Part shown: in pieces, positions 1-8,502 of the stretch
Layout: the number at the start of each line of letters is the position of its first letter
How positions within the stretch are numbered: position 1 is the first letter of the stretch
Assembly: GCA_002501205.1 (NCBI GenBank)
Contig: DLRW01000062.1
Span: 1 to 62,550, forward strand
Length of the DNA stretch: 62,550 nucleotides
Direction: 5' to 3'
Origin: Flavobacteriales bacterium UBA7878
GTDB lineage: Bacteria; Bacteroidota; Bacteroidia; Flavobacteriales; Schleiferiaceae
Notes under the pieces: model-generated
Told to the model about the DNA's origin: nothing
Databases searched by the model: none
Seen by the model: the letters and a program-made list of their open reading frames with translations, nothing else
Translations under genes and position numbers: made by a program

Positions 1-471
1 GACTCTAAGAAACTTACTGAAAAACAAAGAGACGAACTGCGGATTTACATCGAAGAAAAAGCGCTGGCCTGGGCCGTAGCCTCTGTCTCGGCTGCCGAGA
101 TTGACGAAATAAATATCCTCAAGGCCTCCTTCCTGGCTATGCATCGGGCCTTAGATCAATTAAAAACCCGCCCCGAATTTTTGCTGATCGACGGCAATCG
201 ATTTACCCCTTATCAGGACTTAGAGCACAGCTGCGAGATTAAAGGCGATGGTCGATTTAAATCGATAGCCGCCGCTTCCATTCTAGCCAAAACCCATCGT
301 GATGAGGCCATGCTTAAATTAGCTAAAGACTACCCTCAATACCAATGGGAGCGAAACAAAGGTTATCCAACCCAAGCCCATCGCCAAGCCATTCGAGAGC
401 ATGGAGCCTCCCCTTGGCACCGACAAAGCTTCACCTTACTTCCCCCGCAGTTAAAATTAGACCTCGATTAG
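1..471 (+). CDS. rnhB: Ribonuclease HII, 5' end missing
   Basis: RNase HII cleaves the RNA strand of RNA-DNA hybrids and removes single ribonucleotides misincorporated into DNA. The frame is open from base 1, so the start lies outside the window. It begins with D-S-K-K-L-T, the conserved DSKKL segment that follows the missing DEAGRG catalytic motif. A second conserved acidic site lies in LLIDGNRF and a third in the SIAAASILAKTHRDEAM segment, the typical RNase HII signature. The end (GYPTQAHRQAIREHG, then SPWHRQSF) also matches the family. The stop is followed after 34 bases by the start of the next gene on the same strand, which has its own candidate -7 element. Confidence 0.95.
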   Translation, partial: DSKKLTEKQRDELRIYIEEKALAWAVASVSAAEIDEINILKASFLAMHRALDQLKTRPEFLLIDGNRFTPYQDLEHSCEIKGDGRFKSIAAASILAKTHRDEAMLKLAKDYPQYQWERNKGYPTQAHRQAIREHGASPWHRQSFTLLPPQLKLDLD

Positions 472-479
472 TTTTCTAG

Positions 480-487
480 TACTTTTG
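480..487 (+). promoter_or_regulatory. Candidate Bacteroidota -7 promoter element
   Basis: TACTTTTG fits the TAnnTTTG -7 consensus of Bacteroidota housekeeping promoters and sits 18 bases before the ATG at 506. No TTG is seen at the usual -33 distance, so this is a half-match only. Confidence 0.35.
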
Positions 488-505
488 TACAAACTCAAGG
501 GGTTC

Positions 506-3124
506 ATGTCGTTGAAACATTCTTTCTTATTAATTCTTTCTCTCATTCTATTTGGTGCTTGCCGCGAAAGCGAAAAAAGCAAAAGCCAGATCCACGAAAT
601 ACTACCTCTTAATACAGTATGGTTAGCGGAAATAAATGATTGGGAGGAAGTAATCGCCAAGAAATCGAATTCGCGGGTTTTGGATTTACTCAGCCAATTC
701 GGAAACATTAAAAACTTCCATTCGCATTGGCGCAATGCTGCGGAGCTCAGCAATCAGGATAGTCTCCAAGAGCTCATGAGCAGCAGCCAGGTATATTTGG
801 CAGAAATCCTTTCCGGTGCCGACCGATACAATTGGCTCTTGATTCTTCTTAATGATGAGGCATCCGCCGAAAGGCTCTTCCGAAATTTCCAGAAAGCAGA
901 TGGATTGCAAAGTCTAGAGTACTCGAGTGAAAAAATCTACCAGCTAAAGCTGAATGAAAAGCAAGACCTCTTCCTACATCATAGCGGTGACCTTTACTTA
1001 ATTAGCGGAGACCGTATCGCTTTGGAAGCTGCCATCCGACAAAAGAACAGCCCTACTCAGGTGGCTGAAAATGACCGACTGCGCCAAATTCGAGAAAGCC
1101 GCAACCCTCGATCTCCCCTGAACATTTACCTGAACTTAAAAAGCTGGCCCGATTATTTAAGCACCCTGGGTAAGCTTAAAACACAGTTTTTAGCCGACAT
1201 GGGCGACTGGCTTTTGTTGGATTTAGATGCAGAAACGCACGACCTAATAGCCACTGGCCTACTCAACCACCCTGAAACTGAAGCCTATTTCCCTCAGGCC
1301 CTGGCCTCCCTGCGCAGCGATCAAATTCAAGCACAAAAATTAATTCCGGTTAACCTGGCCCGCTGGGTTCATATGAGCATCGGCAATATTGGTCAATACC
1401 AAAGAGCTTTTGAAGCCCAACTTGAAAAGGCAGGCACGCTTAAAGATCATCAGGAGATAATCGCCAAATTACCCGCCAATGTAGGCAGTCAGCTGGCTGG
1501 AATTATCGACTCCGAAATGGGCACCTTTCAGGCAGGAAGAGCTCAAAACCAAGCTTATGAATTTGCCTACTTCAATTTCCGTGATGCCGAGCTAGCGGAG
1601 AAAACCCTGGAAGCGCTTTCTGACAGTAATTTCATCGAGGGTTATCGCGGGCATGTCATTCGCAAGCTCAGCCCCATGAACCTTTTACCCCGTTTGTACG
1701 GATCAGTATTCGAGGCCTTCCATCAGCCCTATTACCTCATCCACAAGGACTATGTTCTATTGGGCAATCAATTAGCCTCCTTAAAAGTGGTTTTGAACGA
1801 TATTCTCGATTCTAAAACTTTGGATCGCAGCGACTCGTACCTCAATCTTAGCAATCAACTACCAGGAAAAGCACAGGTGCAAATCGTGTATGGTATTCCC
1901 GAATGGCTTCCCAATCAAAAAGAAGCTCTCAATAAAGGACTGAGTGAGGAATTGGAAAGCCTGCAAGACAGCTTACAGAACCTGCGCTGGGCCATCTTGC
2001 AGTTAAGAGCGGATAAGGATCGCAGCTTTGTTTCGGCCATGATTCGGGAGGAACAAGCCATTAAAGAGAAAATCGTTAGACAATGGTCCGTGCAATTGGA
2101 AGGCCAACCCAGTGGAGCCCCTCAATTCTTAAAGAATCACAACAATCAGAAGCTCGATATTGCCATTCAGGATGAGAACCACCGCTTATACCTTATCTCC
2201 CGCAAGGGTGAGGTGTATTGGACCAAGGAACTGGATGGTCCCATTATAGGTGATATCCGTCAAATTGATATTTACCGCAACAATAAATTGCAAATGGTAT
2301 TTAATACTGCTAGTCAATTGTGGGTACTGGATCGCTTGGGTCGGAATGTAGAAGGATTCCCGGTAAAATTGAAGGCCGAATCTACCGCTCCGGTGGGCGT
2401 GTTTAATTACGATCAAGCGCGGAATTACCGCTTGGTAGTGCCCTGTGGACCGATGCTCTATAATTTCGATGTAGAAGGGAAAGTCGTAAAAGGCTGGAAC
2501 TTTAAAAAAGCCGCTTCCGACATTGTTAGTGAGCCCCAATTCTTTAGTGTGGCTGGCAAAGACATTATCGTTTGCCTTACGGCAGAAGGTAAACTCTATC
2601 AATTAAACCGACGCGGAGAAGAACGCTTTAAGGTGGAGGAAAAAATTGAAGAACTCAAAACCAGCTTCTACCTTAAGGCTGGGGAAAGCTTGAAAAAATC
2701 CGAGTTGATAGCCGGCTCAAATTCGGGAAAGATGTATGTGATTAATCCCGAAGGAAAGGTGGATGCCTTGTACCTGGATCGCAGTCATCCGGCCAGTCAT
2801 CTGATTTACTTCGAAGGTCGTTATATCTTTAGTGATGGCGCCCAGCTCTTTGTTAAGGACGACCGCATGCCCTTCGAAGCTAGCCTGGAAGATGACATCA
2901 GCCTAAAGCCGAAGGCTATGATCCTCAATAATCGATTCTATACCGCGGCCTTCTCAGCTGGAGCTGAAGAAATCCGACTCTTTAATGAGGAAGGAAATTT
3001 AGTGGATGGCTTCCCAGTATTCGCCCAGGGCCCCTTTGATATGGGATCGCTAAACCGAGACAAGAGCCTCAATATTGTCACCTACAGCAATGATGGCACC
3101 TTGATTTGCTATCGTCTACGCTAA
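506..3124 (+). CDS. Large predicted lipoprotein with beta-propeller-like C-terminal half
   Basis: I do not recognise a named family. The chosen ATG at 506 follows an AAGGGG stretch and gives a signal peptide (MSLKHSFLLILSLILFGAC) ending in a lipobox-like cysteine, so the product is probably a lipoprotein of 872 residues. An in-frame upstream start exists at 485 but would place charged residues before the signal. The N-terminal two thirds is soluble-looking and includes an LPLNTVWLAEI segment that loosely resembles DUF3352-type proteins. From about residue 540 onward there are repeated short strands of the type LYLISRKGEVYWTKEL, LWVLDRLGRNVEGFPV and YNFDVEGKVVKGW, which look like PQQ- or VCBS-like propeller blades. 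It ends close to a convergent gene, separated by a perfect palindrome. Confidence 0.7.
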   Translation: MSLKHSFLLILSLILFGACRESEKSKSQIHEILPLNTVWLAEINDWEEVIAKKSNSRVLDLLSQFGNIKNFHSHWRNAAELSNQDSLQELMSSSQVYLAEILSGADRYNWLLILLNDEASAERLFRNFQKADGLQSLEYSSEKIYQLKLNEKQDLFLHHSGDLYLISGDRIALEAAIRQKNSPTQVAENDRLRQIRESRNPRSPLNIYLNLKSWPDYLSTLGKLKTQFLADMGDWLLLDLDAETHDLIATGLLNHPETEAYFPQALASLRSDQIQAQKLIPVNLARWVHMSIGNIGQYQRAFEAQLEKAGTLKDHQEIIAKLPANVGSQLAGIIDSEMGTFQAGRAQNQAYEFAYFNFRDAELAEKTLEALSDSNFIEGYRGHVIRKLSPMNLLPRLYGSVFEAFHQPYYLIHKDYVLLGNQLASLKVVLNDILDSKTLDRSDSYLNLSNQLPGKAQVQIVYGIPEWLPNQKEALNKGLSEELESLQDSLQNLRWAILQLRADKDRSFVSAMIREEQAIKEKIVRQWSVQLEGQPSGAPQFLKNHNNQKLDIAIQDENHRLYLISRKGEVYWTKELDGPIIGDIRQIDIYRNNKLQMVFNTASQLWVLDRLGRNVEGFPVKLKAESTAPVGVFNYDQARNYRLVVPCGPMLYNFDVEGKVVKGWNFKKAASDIVSEPQFFSVAGKDIIVCLTAEGKLYQLNRRGEERFKVEEKIEELKTSFYLKAGESLKKSELIAGSNSGKMYVINPEGKVDALYLDRSHPASHLIYFEGRYIFSDGAQLFVKDDRMPFEASLEDDISLKPKAMILNNRFYTAAFSAGAEEIRLFNEEGNLVDGFPVFAQGPFDMGSLNRDKSLNIVTYSNDGTLICYRLR

Positions 3125-3131
3125 ACATAAA

Positions 3132-3158
3132 CTAGGTCGAATTTGAAATTCGACCTAG
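3132..3158. repeat. Perfect 13-bp palindrome with one-base centre between convergent genes
   Basis: The left arm CTAGGTCGAATTT is exactly complementary to the right arm, around a single central G. It spans the gap between a plus-strand lipoprotein gene and the end of the minus-strand gene at 3155. It shares its inner core GAATTTGAAATTC with the element at 3993-4015 and may act as a bidirectional terminator, although no T-tract follows. Confidence 0.75.
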
Positions 3159-3865
3159 CGTAAAGCAGCTATTTGCTCAAATTCCTTTTCTGCCGATCTA
3201 CCTTCCGGCACAAAATAGATTTCCTCGCCGTTCTTCAATTGAATGTACAAGAGTGGGGATGCTTTCGATAGCACTAAAAGCTTCACCTTATCACCCGTTT
3301 TGGTGCGGAAATAACCTTTAAAAACCGGATCCATAGCGTAGCCATTCAAACGACTGCTTATAGGAGGTAATTCATCTACCAGGCGAAAGCTTTCGATACC
3401 ATCTATTTTAAAGTCGGCTCCATACATCCCCGAGATATGAACCTCTTGATCCTGGACCACAAAATCAATATTCTGATCGCCATAAATAAGCAAGGTACTT
3501 ACCCCAATAATGCAGACTAAAAGGACACCAATTGCCCAATAAGAATAGCGCGGTGGATTATGATCAAATCGTTTAGCTCGAATGATAAAAACCAGATAAG
3601 CCAGCATAGGAAAGAGTCCTAAGAACCAACCCGCCACATTCTGACCCCATTGAAAAAAGAGGAGTACCCCAATGATTCCGAAACTCAATCCCAGGAAAAT
3701 ATGGAAACGCTTAAACTGCTTCAAAAAACCCTTCAAATCAAAATGAGCTCGCTCCTTCTCGGTCATGGTGTTATAACCGGAAAGCAGGAATCGTGCATTA
3801 TTCGTATTCACCACAAAGGCCAGAACCAGAAACAAAAGGCTCATGCCAATAATCAAATACAACAT
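3155..3865 (-). CDS. DUF3784-type membrane protein with C-terminal PH-like domain
   Basis: Inner-membrane protein of unknown function. The first 60 residues (LYLIIGMSLLFLVLAFVVN, then FLLSGYNTMTEKERAHFDLKG) resemble the DUF3784 pattern: one membrane helix followed by a conserved 'SGYNTM' loop. Two further membrane helices follow at about residues 55-95, and a fourth at about 107-127. The last 100 residues (IDFVVQDQEVHISGMYG onward) form short strands typical of a bacterial PH-like domain. It is the last gene of a minus-strand group. The stop codon lies inside the palindrome at 3132-3158. Family assignment rests on pattern recognition and is moderate. Confidence 0.7.
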   Translation of the reverse strand: MLYLIIGMSLLFLVLAFVVNTNNARFLLSGYNTMTEKERAHFDLKGFLKQFKRFHIFLGLSFGIIGVLLFFQWGQNVAGWFLGLFPMLAYLVFIIRAKRFDHNPPRYSYWAIGVLLVCIIGVSTLLIYGDQNIDFVVQDQEVHISGMYGADFKIDGIESFRLVDELPPISSRLNGYAMDPVFKGYFRTKTGDKVKLLVLSKASPLLYIQLKNGEEIYFVPEGRSAEKEFEQIAALR

Positions 3866-3940
3866 GATAAATGATTTGAAAAAGCTAACGCAGTTTAGCT
3901 AAAAAACGGATGTATGCATTAGAAAAAATTGCGAAGTGTA

Positions 3941-3963
3941 AAGCTGAATTACAAATTCAGCTT
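3941..3963. repeat. Perfect 10-bp inverted repeat, 3-base loop
   Basis: AAGCTGAATT and AATTCAGCTT flank ACA. It lies between two minus-strand genes and belongs with the neighbouring element at 3993 and the one at 3132: same AATT-rich core, different but complementary outer bases. Confidence 0.7.
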
Positions 3964-3992
3964 AGAATCTAGCTTGAATTTGAATGTTACCT

Positions 3993-4015
3993 CGCCTGAA
4001 TTTGAAATTCAAGCG
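3993..4015. repeat. Palindrome with GAATTTGAAATTC core
   Basis: CGC-c-TGAATTT, a central G, AAATTCA-a-GCG: a stem with one mismatch whose core is identical to the palindrome at 3132-3158. It ends four bases before the stop of the minus-strand gene at 4019 and could terminate it. A half copy (CTTGAATTTGAA) sits at about 3973-3984. Confidence 0.65.
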
Positions 4016-4018
4016 AAA

Positions 4019-4405
4019 TCAAATCGCCTGCTCATCCTTCAAAATCAGCTTATGATCTAAAAACTGCACTAAACAAACTCCAATGCTGTAGGCTAAAATA
4101 TCTGACCATAAAAAGCCTTGCCCTAAAACTAAATGACCGATGGTGGTAGAACGCAAAGCGGAAAGCCATTCCCAAGAAATCATTTGTTGAAATTCAATGG
4201 CATAGCAAAAGAATAAAGCGGCTAAGGCCGAAGGCCTTACACTTAAATTGGGGAATAAGAAGCGAAAGCCGAAGTAGACAAAAACAGCGTAAAGGGCATC
4301 ACCAATATAGGCATGACCCCATTCTACCAATTTATAACTACGGGAAGCAAGTCCCAAGCCAATACTACAAAGGCTTAAGACGAAATACATAAATCTAAGG
4401 TTCAT
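4019..4405 (-). CDS. DUF2809 family membrane protein
   Basis: Small integral membrane protein of 128 residues with about four hydrophobic segments. The pattern FVLSLCSIGLGLASRS, the GHAYIGDALYAVFVYFGF segment, and the later C-YAIEFQQ and LGQGFLWSDILAYSIG segments match DUF2809 proteins (VanZ-like, of unknown function). It lies 30 bases downstream of the end of the YdeI-like gene on the same strand and is probably co-transcribed with it. The sequence gives no functional clue beyond membrane location. Confidence 0.8.
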   Translation of the reverse strand: MNLRFMYFVLSLCSIGLGLASRSYKLVEWGHAYIGDALYAVFVYFGFRFLFPNLSVRPSALAALFFCYAIEFQQMISWEWLSALRSTTIGHLVLGQGFLWSDILAYSIGVCLVQFLDHKLILKDEQAI

Positions 4406-4434
4406 AGGGGATAAAAAGTATGCAGTTTTAGGGT

Positions 4435-5058
4435 TTAACGATCATGAAATCCTTTACCGATCAATATGTGATCTTTCCATTTTTCAATACGTGCCCAGCG
4501 CGTTTTACTTTGCTTAGCACCGTTAAACTGAATTAAATAAGCCCTTTTCCTCCCCGGGCTCAGCGACTCAAATGCCGCTTCAAATCCTGCATCCTCCTGA
4601 AATGCCTGCTGCAATTCTTCTGGATAATCCATAGCTTCAGGAGCACTGGCAGGCACTTTCGCACCTGACTCTTCCACCGCAATGGCTTGTTGAATAAAAT
4701 CTAGAATGGCTTGCTCCTGCTCTAAAACAGAATCACCTGCCTTGAACTTAAAAAGTTTGGGCACCCGACTATTGGGTCCAGCAAACTCCAAAAAATTATT
4801 TGGATCCTTAAGCAAAGCCCCCTTAAAAAAGTTGAGTGAACAATAATCCTTAAATGCACTCAAGATTAAGATGTTCTTCCCTTTATGCGTATAAGTAGGC
4901 ATGCTCCATTTGCGCTCTTCCACCAAAGGACTGCTCAACAGAATACTGCGCAATTGCTGCAGTGGCTCTGCCCAGCGGTGTACTTTGCAATCGGGACTTT
5001 GGTATAAGTCACAACGACCGCATCCTTCTGTAAAATAAGTATCTACTTCCGGGTTCAT
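4435..5058 (-). CDS. YdeI/OmpD-associated (DUF1801-type) protein
   Basis: Cytoplasmic protein of 207 residues from the ATG at 5058; an upstream in-frame TTG at 5070 is less likely. The N-terminal half (RSILLSSPLVEERKWSMPTYTHKGKNILILSAFKDYCSLNFFKG in pieces) fits the DUF1801/YdhG fold. The C-terminal part, beginning YPEELQQAFQEDAGFEAAFESLSPGRKRAYL, is the omega-type YdeI tail found in bacteriocin-protection/OmpD-associated proteins. An N-terminal cysteine cluster (CGRCDLYQSPDC) is unusual for the family and might bind metal. The biochemical role is unknown. Confidence 0.8.
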   Translation of the reverse strand: MNPEVDTYFTEGCGRCDLYQSPDCKVHRWAEPLQQLRSILLSSPLVEERKWSMPTYTHKGKNILILSAFKDYCSLNFFKGALLKDPNNFLEFAGPNSRVPKLFKFKAGDSVLEQEQAILDFIQQAIAVEESGAKVPASAPEAMDYPEELQQAFQEDAGFEAAFESLSPGRKRAYLIQFNGAKQSKTRWARIEKWKDHILIGKGFHDR

Positions 5059-5171
5059 GGAAAGCGGCAAATATTAGGACATCGGAGGCCCGAAATTGCA
5101 ATATTTTATTGACCCGGATAAACTGAAAGGGAATAAATTAAGGTAAAGAGAGCTTAAACTTTAAGGCTGAA

Positions 5172-6056
5172 TCAGCGTAGCTCTAATCGCGTGCCGGGCT
5201 TTGGTGTTTCACCTACCGGAATATCATTACGTTGATAGATTTTCTCAAGTCGAATGGCAAAACGCTGCGAGATCTCATACAAATCATCACCTTCCACAAA
5301 GGTGTAGTAGCGATTCTCGCGCGCCGCTCTGCTGCGTTTGGGTTGCAAATAAATGATTTGCCCTGGTTCTAGCTTGGCATCATAGCGCAGCTCATTGTAC
5401 TCCAGTAGATCTTCGGTTCGCTTATTAAAATATTCTGCCAGACTTTCGAAAGTATCGCCCTTCCTGGCAATCACAAAATCTACCTTATTAGGGGATTCCT
5501 GCACTAATAAATCAGCTGGATCTGGCACCTCTTTCGGAGGCTTGGTTTTAATCACCGCCCGCACATCGTACTTATGCAATTTATGGCGTTCAATAAGGTC
5601 GATCAATAAATCAGCATATTTAGGATTGGTAGCATATCCAGCCTTTTTCAATCCTTTGGCCCAACTTTTATAATCATGAGACTTTAGATCAAAGAGCTTA
5701 GCGTAACGACTGCGTTCCTTTAAAAACCTGGAATGATCACGAAAGCTATCCTCTGCATGATCGTACTTACGAAAGCACTCATCATCCTCATCGTCGTCAT
5801 GGTACACCTTTTCCCCTTTCCAATCAAGATGGCATTTAATACCAAAGTGATTATTGGCCTCTTTAGCTAGTTTACTTTGACCACTGCCCGACTCCAAGAT
5901 TCCCTGCGCTAAAGTGATACTTGCGGGAATGCCATATTCCAACATTTCCGCTTGGGCTACCTCATGCCAATCGGTAATATATTGTTCGGTGACCGTTTGA
6001 GCCGAAAGGCCCAAAGCACAAAAGGCAAACAGGAGTATAAATAGCTTCTTAGTCAT
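5172..6056 (-). CDS. Secreted glucosaminidase with LysM domains (GH73-like)
   Basis: Predicted peptidoglycan hydrolase acting in the periplasm or at the cell surface. The ATG at 6056 gives a signal peptide ending in ALGLSAQ. An upstream in-frame TTG is disfavoured because it would extend into the preceding gene. Residues 20-165 form the glucosaminidase domain: ASITLAQGILESGSGQSKLA with its catalytic-type Glu, then NNHFGIKC and the YATNPKYADLLIDLIERH ending. Two LysM-like segments follow (FVIARKGDTFESLAEYFN and YTFVEGDDLYEISQRFAIRL), which bind glycan. It overlaps the end of the PLP-enzyme gene by 8 bases, so it is translationally linked to it. Confidence 0.92.
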   Translation of the reverse strand: MTKKLFILLFAFCALGLSAQTVTEQYITDWHEVAQAEMLEYGIPASITLAQGILESGSGQSKLAKEANNHFGIKCHLDWKGEKVYHDDDEDDECFRKYDHAEDSFRDHSRFLKERSRYAKLFDLKSHDYKSWAKGLKKAGYATNPKYADLLIDLIERHKLHKYDVRAVIKTKPPKEVPDPADLLVQESPNKVDFVIARKGDTFESLAEYFNKRTEDLLEYNELRYDAKLEPGQIIYLQPKRSRAARENRYYTFVEGDDLYEISQRFAIRLEKIYQRNDIPVGETPKPGTRLELR

Positions 6057-7002
6057 AGGCAATCAATTCTTCGGACTTCTTAGCCAAACGCCGGTTCATT
6101 CCGGCAATGCCTTGTAGTCCTCCACTATGCAAAACTAAAACCCGACTGCCGGCTTTAAAACGCCCTGCCTCAATATCTTTCAACAATCCAAACAACAGTT
6201 TAGAGGTATAAACCGGATCAAGCTTAAGCTGATAATTACGGTAGGTTTCATTCATGAACTGTACCAGCTCCTGATTTATTCTAGCAAAGCCGCCAAAATG
6301 ATAATCCGTACACAATTCTAATTTACGGTTAAGCAAATCCCTGGGAATCGGCGCCAAGCCATATTCACTTTGATATTCTTGTAGATATTGCGCTATGGCC
6401 GGCTTCAAAAAAGCTCCTCCTTTCAAGGCGGCATAAACGCGAATTTTAGGCGCCTTAGGATGAGCAAGTAATCCTGCTGCAGTTGTTCCAGTCCCTGCCG
6501 CCAGGGCAATACAATCATATACCCCCTCCAATTCATCAATAATCTCCGCACAACCTTTTAAAGCCGGGGCTCCTTTACCGCCTTCGGGCAAAATGTATAA
6601 ACCGGGACGCAGCTCTTGCAAGGCTTCCAAAAATTCTGGATTCTCCTTTAAACTGTAATCTTTTCGTGAAATCGCTTCCCATTCCATTCCTTGGGCCGAG
6701 CAATAATCTAGTGTTGGGCTATCACCCGCCTCTTCGCCCCTTACCATGGCATAAGTAGGAATCTCGGCTAATCTCCCCAAGGCTGCCAAGGCTGCAAGAT
6801 GATTGCTAAAGGCCCCACCAAAACTTAGTATTTGACGATAATCTCCCTGGTAGAATTTCTCCAGATGGTATTTCAGCTTGCGCCATTTATTGCCACTTAT
6901 TTCGGGATGAATCTGATCATCCCGTTTCAGGAATACGTCCACCTCATGATGATTTAGCAAGAATTCTTCCTTGCTATTCAGGGTGTTAATTGAAAGCTCC
7001 AT
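6049..7002 (-). CDS. PLP-dependent ACC deaminase / D-cysteine desulfhydrase family enzyme
   Basis: Fold-type II pyridoxal-phosphate enzyme, 317 residues. The segment SGNKWRKLKYHL contains the probable PLP lysine (K39). SFGGAFSNHLAALAALG is the phosphate/substrate loop, and the C-terminal VLHSGGLQG is typical of the family. Substrate cannot be told from sequence: members deaminate 1-aminocyclopropane-1-carboxylate or release sulfide from D-cysteine, and many Bacteroidota members are uncharacterised. The ATG at 7002 shares its A with the TGA of the upstream AraC regulator (TGATG), a classic coupling junction, and the downstream glucosaminidase gene overlaps its end. Confidence 0.9.
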   Translation of the reverse strand: MELSINTLNSKEEFLLNHHEVDVFLKRDDQIHPEISGNKWRKLKYHLEKFYQGDYRQILSFGGAFSNHLAALAALGRLAEIPTYAMVRGEEAGDSPTLDYCSAQGMEWEAISRKDYSLKENPEFLEALQELRPGLYILPEGGKGAPALKGCAEIIDELEGVYDCIALAAGTGTTAAGLLAHPKAPKIRVYAALKGGAFLKPAIAQYLQEYQSEYGLAPIPRDLLNRKLELCTDYHFGGFARINQELVQFMNETYRNYQLKLDPVYTSKLLFGLLKDIEAGRFKAGSRVLVLHSGGLQGIAGMNRRLAKKSEELIAYD

Positions 7003-8006
7003 CAAAGGCCTACACTCATTACTTGCTTGGGACTCACATTAAAACGTTTGCGGAAATTACTAGAGAATGTTTGACTACTACTATAGCCTACTTCCAAACA
7101 AACTTCCCGCACACTTAGCTCCTGATCATTATTGGTCAGCAGATCATAAGCGCGTTGCAAACGCATATCCCGAAGGTAATCACTAAAGCTCGATTGTAAG
7201 TCTTCTTTAAAGCGTCTTTGCAACCATCGGGAGCTCACGCCAAATTGCTCCGCTACTCGGGTTAAGCTTATAGGCTTATGTAGGTTTTCACGCATATAGG
7301 CCAGCACTTCAAAGAGGGCCGAAGAAGTGCGTGACTCTCTTTCTTGTTCCCCTAAAAGACCACTAGAGGGTCTTTCCAAAAACAACATGGTTTTATTGAG
7401 AATCTTCAAAACCAGGCTTTCTGCTAAAAAGAGATTATTCACATCCTGATCAAGAGGAATAATATTGAGCTTATCGAAATAAGCGCCTAGGTATTCATCT
7501 TCGGGACGAATGGCAATCATCGATTCTTCATTGAGCCTCTTCGCTACCCCTCCACTGTTCTCAAACTTTTGCAATATGCGTTGCAAAACCCGATCATTAA
7601 AAGAAATATTAAGGGTTTCATAGGCCTGCTCACAATAGATTCGCTGATAGCTTATATGATCGTTTTGCCGATAGACCACTACCGATGGGGCATCAACGCG
7701 CCTTCCTTCACTCACATCGCCACCGTGAAAAACAAAAGACCCCGAATACAAGAAACCTACGGTGAACAAAGGTTCATCGATCTTCATTTCGAACTCCACC
7801 TCATCTTTTAAGGTAGCTCGTGTTTTTTTAATGGTATAATGTCCAATCCCCCGCACGGAGCTTACGTCTATCCTTCCTAAGCCGGGCTCCTCAAAGAAAC
7901 CCCGGTACTCGGAGAGAAAGAGATCATTTGCTGATTCAAATCGCTCCTGATGCAAAGTGTTATCGCGCAGCACTTTAGAATACTCCGCCCATTGCAATCT
8001 CCTCAT
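7002..8006 (-). CDS. AraC family transcriptional regulator
   Basis: DNA-binding regulator of 334 residues. The C-terminal 100 residues carry two helix-turn-helix units: ISLTRVAEQFGVSSRWLQRRFKED and LSVREVCLEVGYSSSQTFSSNF, ending FRKRFNVSPKQ, the AraC signature. The N-terminal 220 residues would form a ligand or dimerisation domain of no clear family. It is the first gene of a coupled trio with a PLP enzyme and a glucosaminidase, so it may control them or itself. A candidate promoter lies at 8061-8093. The effector is unknown. Confidence 0.92.
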   Translation of the reverse strand: MRRLQWAEYSKVLRDNTLHQERFESANDLFLSEYRGFFEEPGLGRIDVSSVRGIGHYTIKKTRATLKDEVEFEMKIDEPLFTVGFLYSGSFVFHGGDVSEGRRVDAPSVVVYRQNDHISYQRIYCEQAYETLNISFNDRVLQRILQKFENSGGVAKRLNEESMIAIRPEDEYLGAYFDKLNIIPLDQDVNNLFLAESLVLKILNKTMLFLERPSSGLLGEQERESRTSSALFEVLAYMRENLHKPISLTRVAEQFGVSSRWLQRRFKEDLQSSFSDYLRDMRLQRAYDLLTNNDQELSVREVCLEVGYSSSQTFSSNFRKRFNVSPKQVMSVGL

Positions 8007-8060
8007 TTAAAAAATCCTCATTAGGTGCATTTTCCCCCTAGCATCCCCTTAGAGAACGAT

Positions 8061-8093
8061 CAAATTTAATTAAACCACAGCGGGAAGCCACAA
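8061..8093 (-). promoter_or_regulatory. Candidate promoter of the AraC-regulator operon
   Basis: On the minus strand, TTG (8093-8091) is followed after 22 bases by TAAATTTG (8068-8061), fitting TTG-N17/23-TAnnTTTG. It is about 55 bases before the ATG at 8006. Confidence 0.45.
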
Positions 8094-8318
8094 AAACAGT
8101 CTGGTGTTTTAATAATTTTCTATAATTCCAAGCTCTGATTTAAAAAGGGCTTCCACATTATCGCTTGATTTAATTAGACTTATCATTAAGAAGTGATAAA
8201 GGTAAAATGCCGCTACTTTTCAATCTATGATGAATCTCACATCTGAGCATCTAATGGCTTCAATCTTGCCTCAATAAGATAAAAAGAGTCCTGTTCTGGC
8301 AGGCAAAGGCAGAGATTG

Positions 8319-8326
8319 TAATTTTG
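8319..8326 (+). promoter_or_regulatory. Candidate -7 element of the DUF5522-hutU operon
   Basis: TAATTTTG matches TAnnTTTG and lies 14 bases before the ATG at 8341. The -33 region has only TTCTGG, so the match is partial. Confidence 0.45.
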
Positions 8327-8340
8327 CCAAAAATTCAGCA

Positions 8341-8502
8341 ATGCCCCAGCTCGATAAGGGAGACTATTATTATTCTGATGAAGGTTTTATTGTTTTCACC
8401 AAACAGTATCACCTTAAAAGGGGTTATTGCTGTCAAAGTGGTTGCAAGCATTGCCCTTACGGCTATGATAAAGCAACCGGAACATTTAAATGCAAGCGAT
8501 GA
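8341..8502 (+). CDS. DUF5522 family small cysteine-rich protein
   Basis: A 53-codon gene. The product contains EGFIVFTKQYHLKRGYC directly followed by C-Q-S-G-C-K-H-C-P-Y, so four cysteines (30, 31, 35, 38) form a CC-x3-C-x2-C cluster. This is the pattern of DUF5522 proteins, short conserved bacterial proteins of unknown function that probably bind a metal. Its TGA overlaps the hutU start (ATGA at 8499-8502), so the two are likely translated together. A longer reading frame in another phase (8324-8518) covers the same bases but has no family resemblance. Confidence 0.88.
   Translation: MPQLDKGDYYYSDEGFIVFTKQYHLKRGYCCQSGCKHCPYGYDKATGTFKCKR

Larger units (their letters stand above)
8007..8340. 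other. Divergent intergenic region between araC-type gene and DUF5522-hutU
   Basis: This 334-base gap holds outward-facing promoter candidates for both flanking units and a short inverted repeat, TTATCA (8180-8185) and TGATAA (8194-8199), that could be an operator. I see no gene or RNA in it. Confidence 0.6.
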
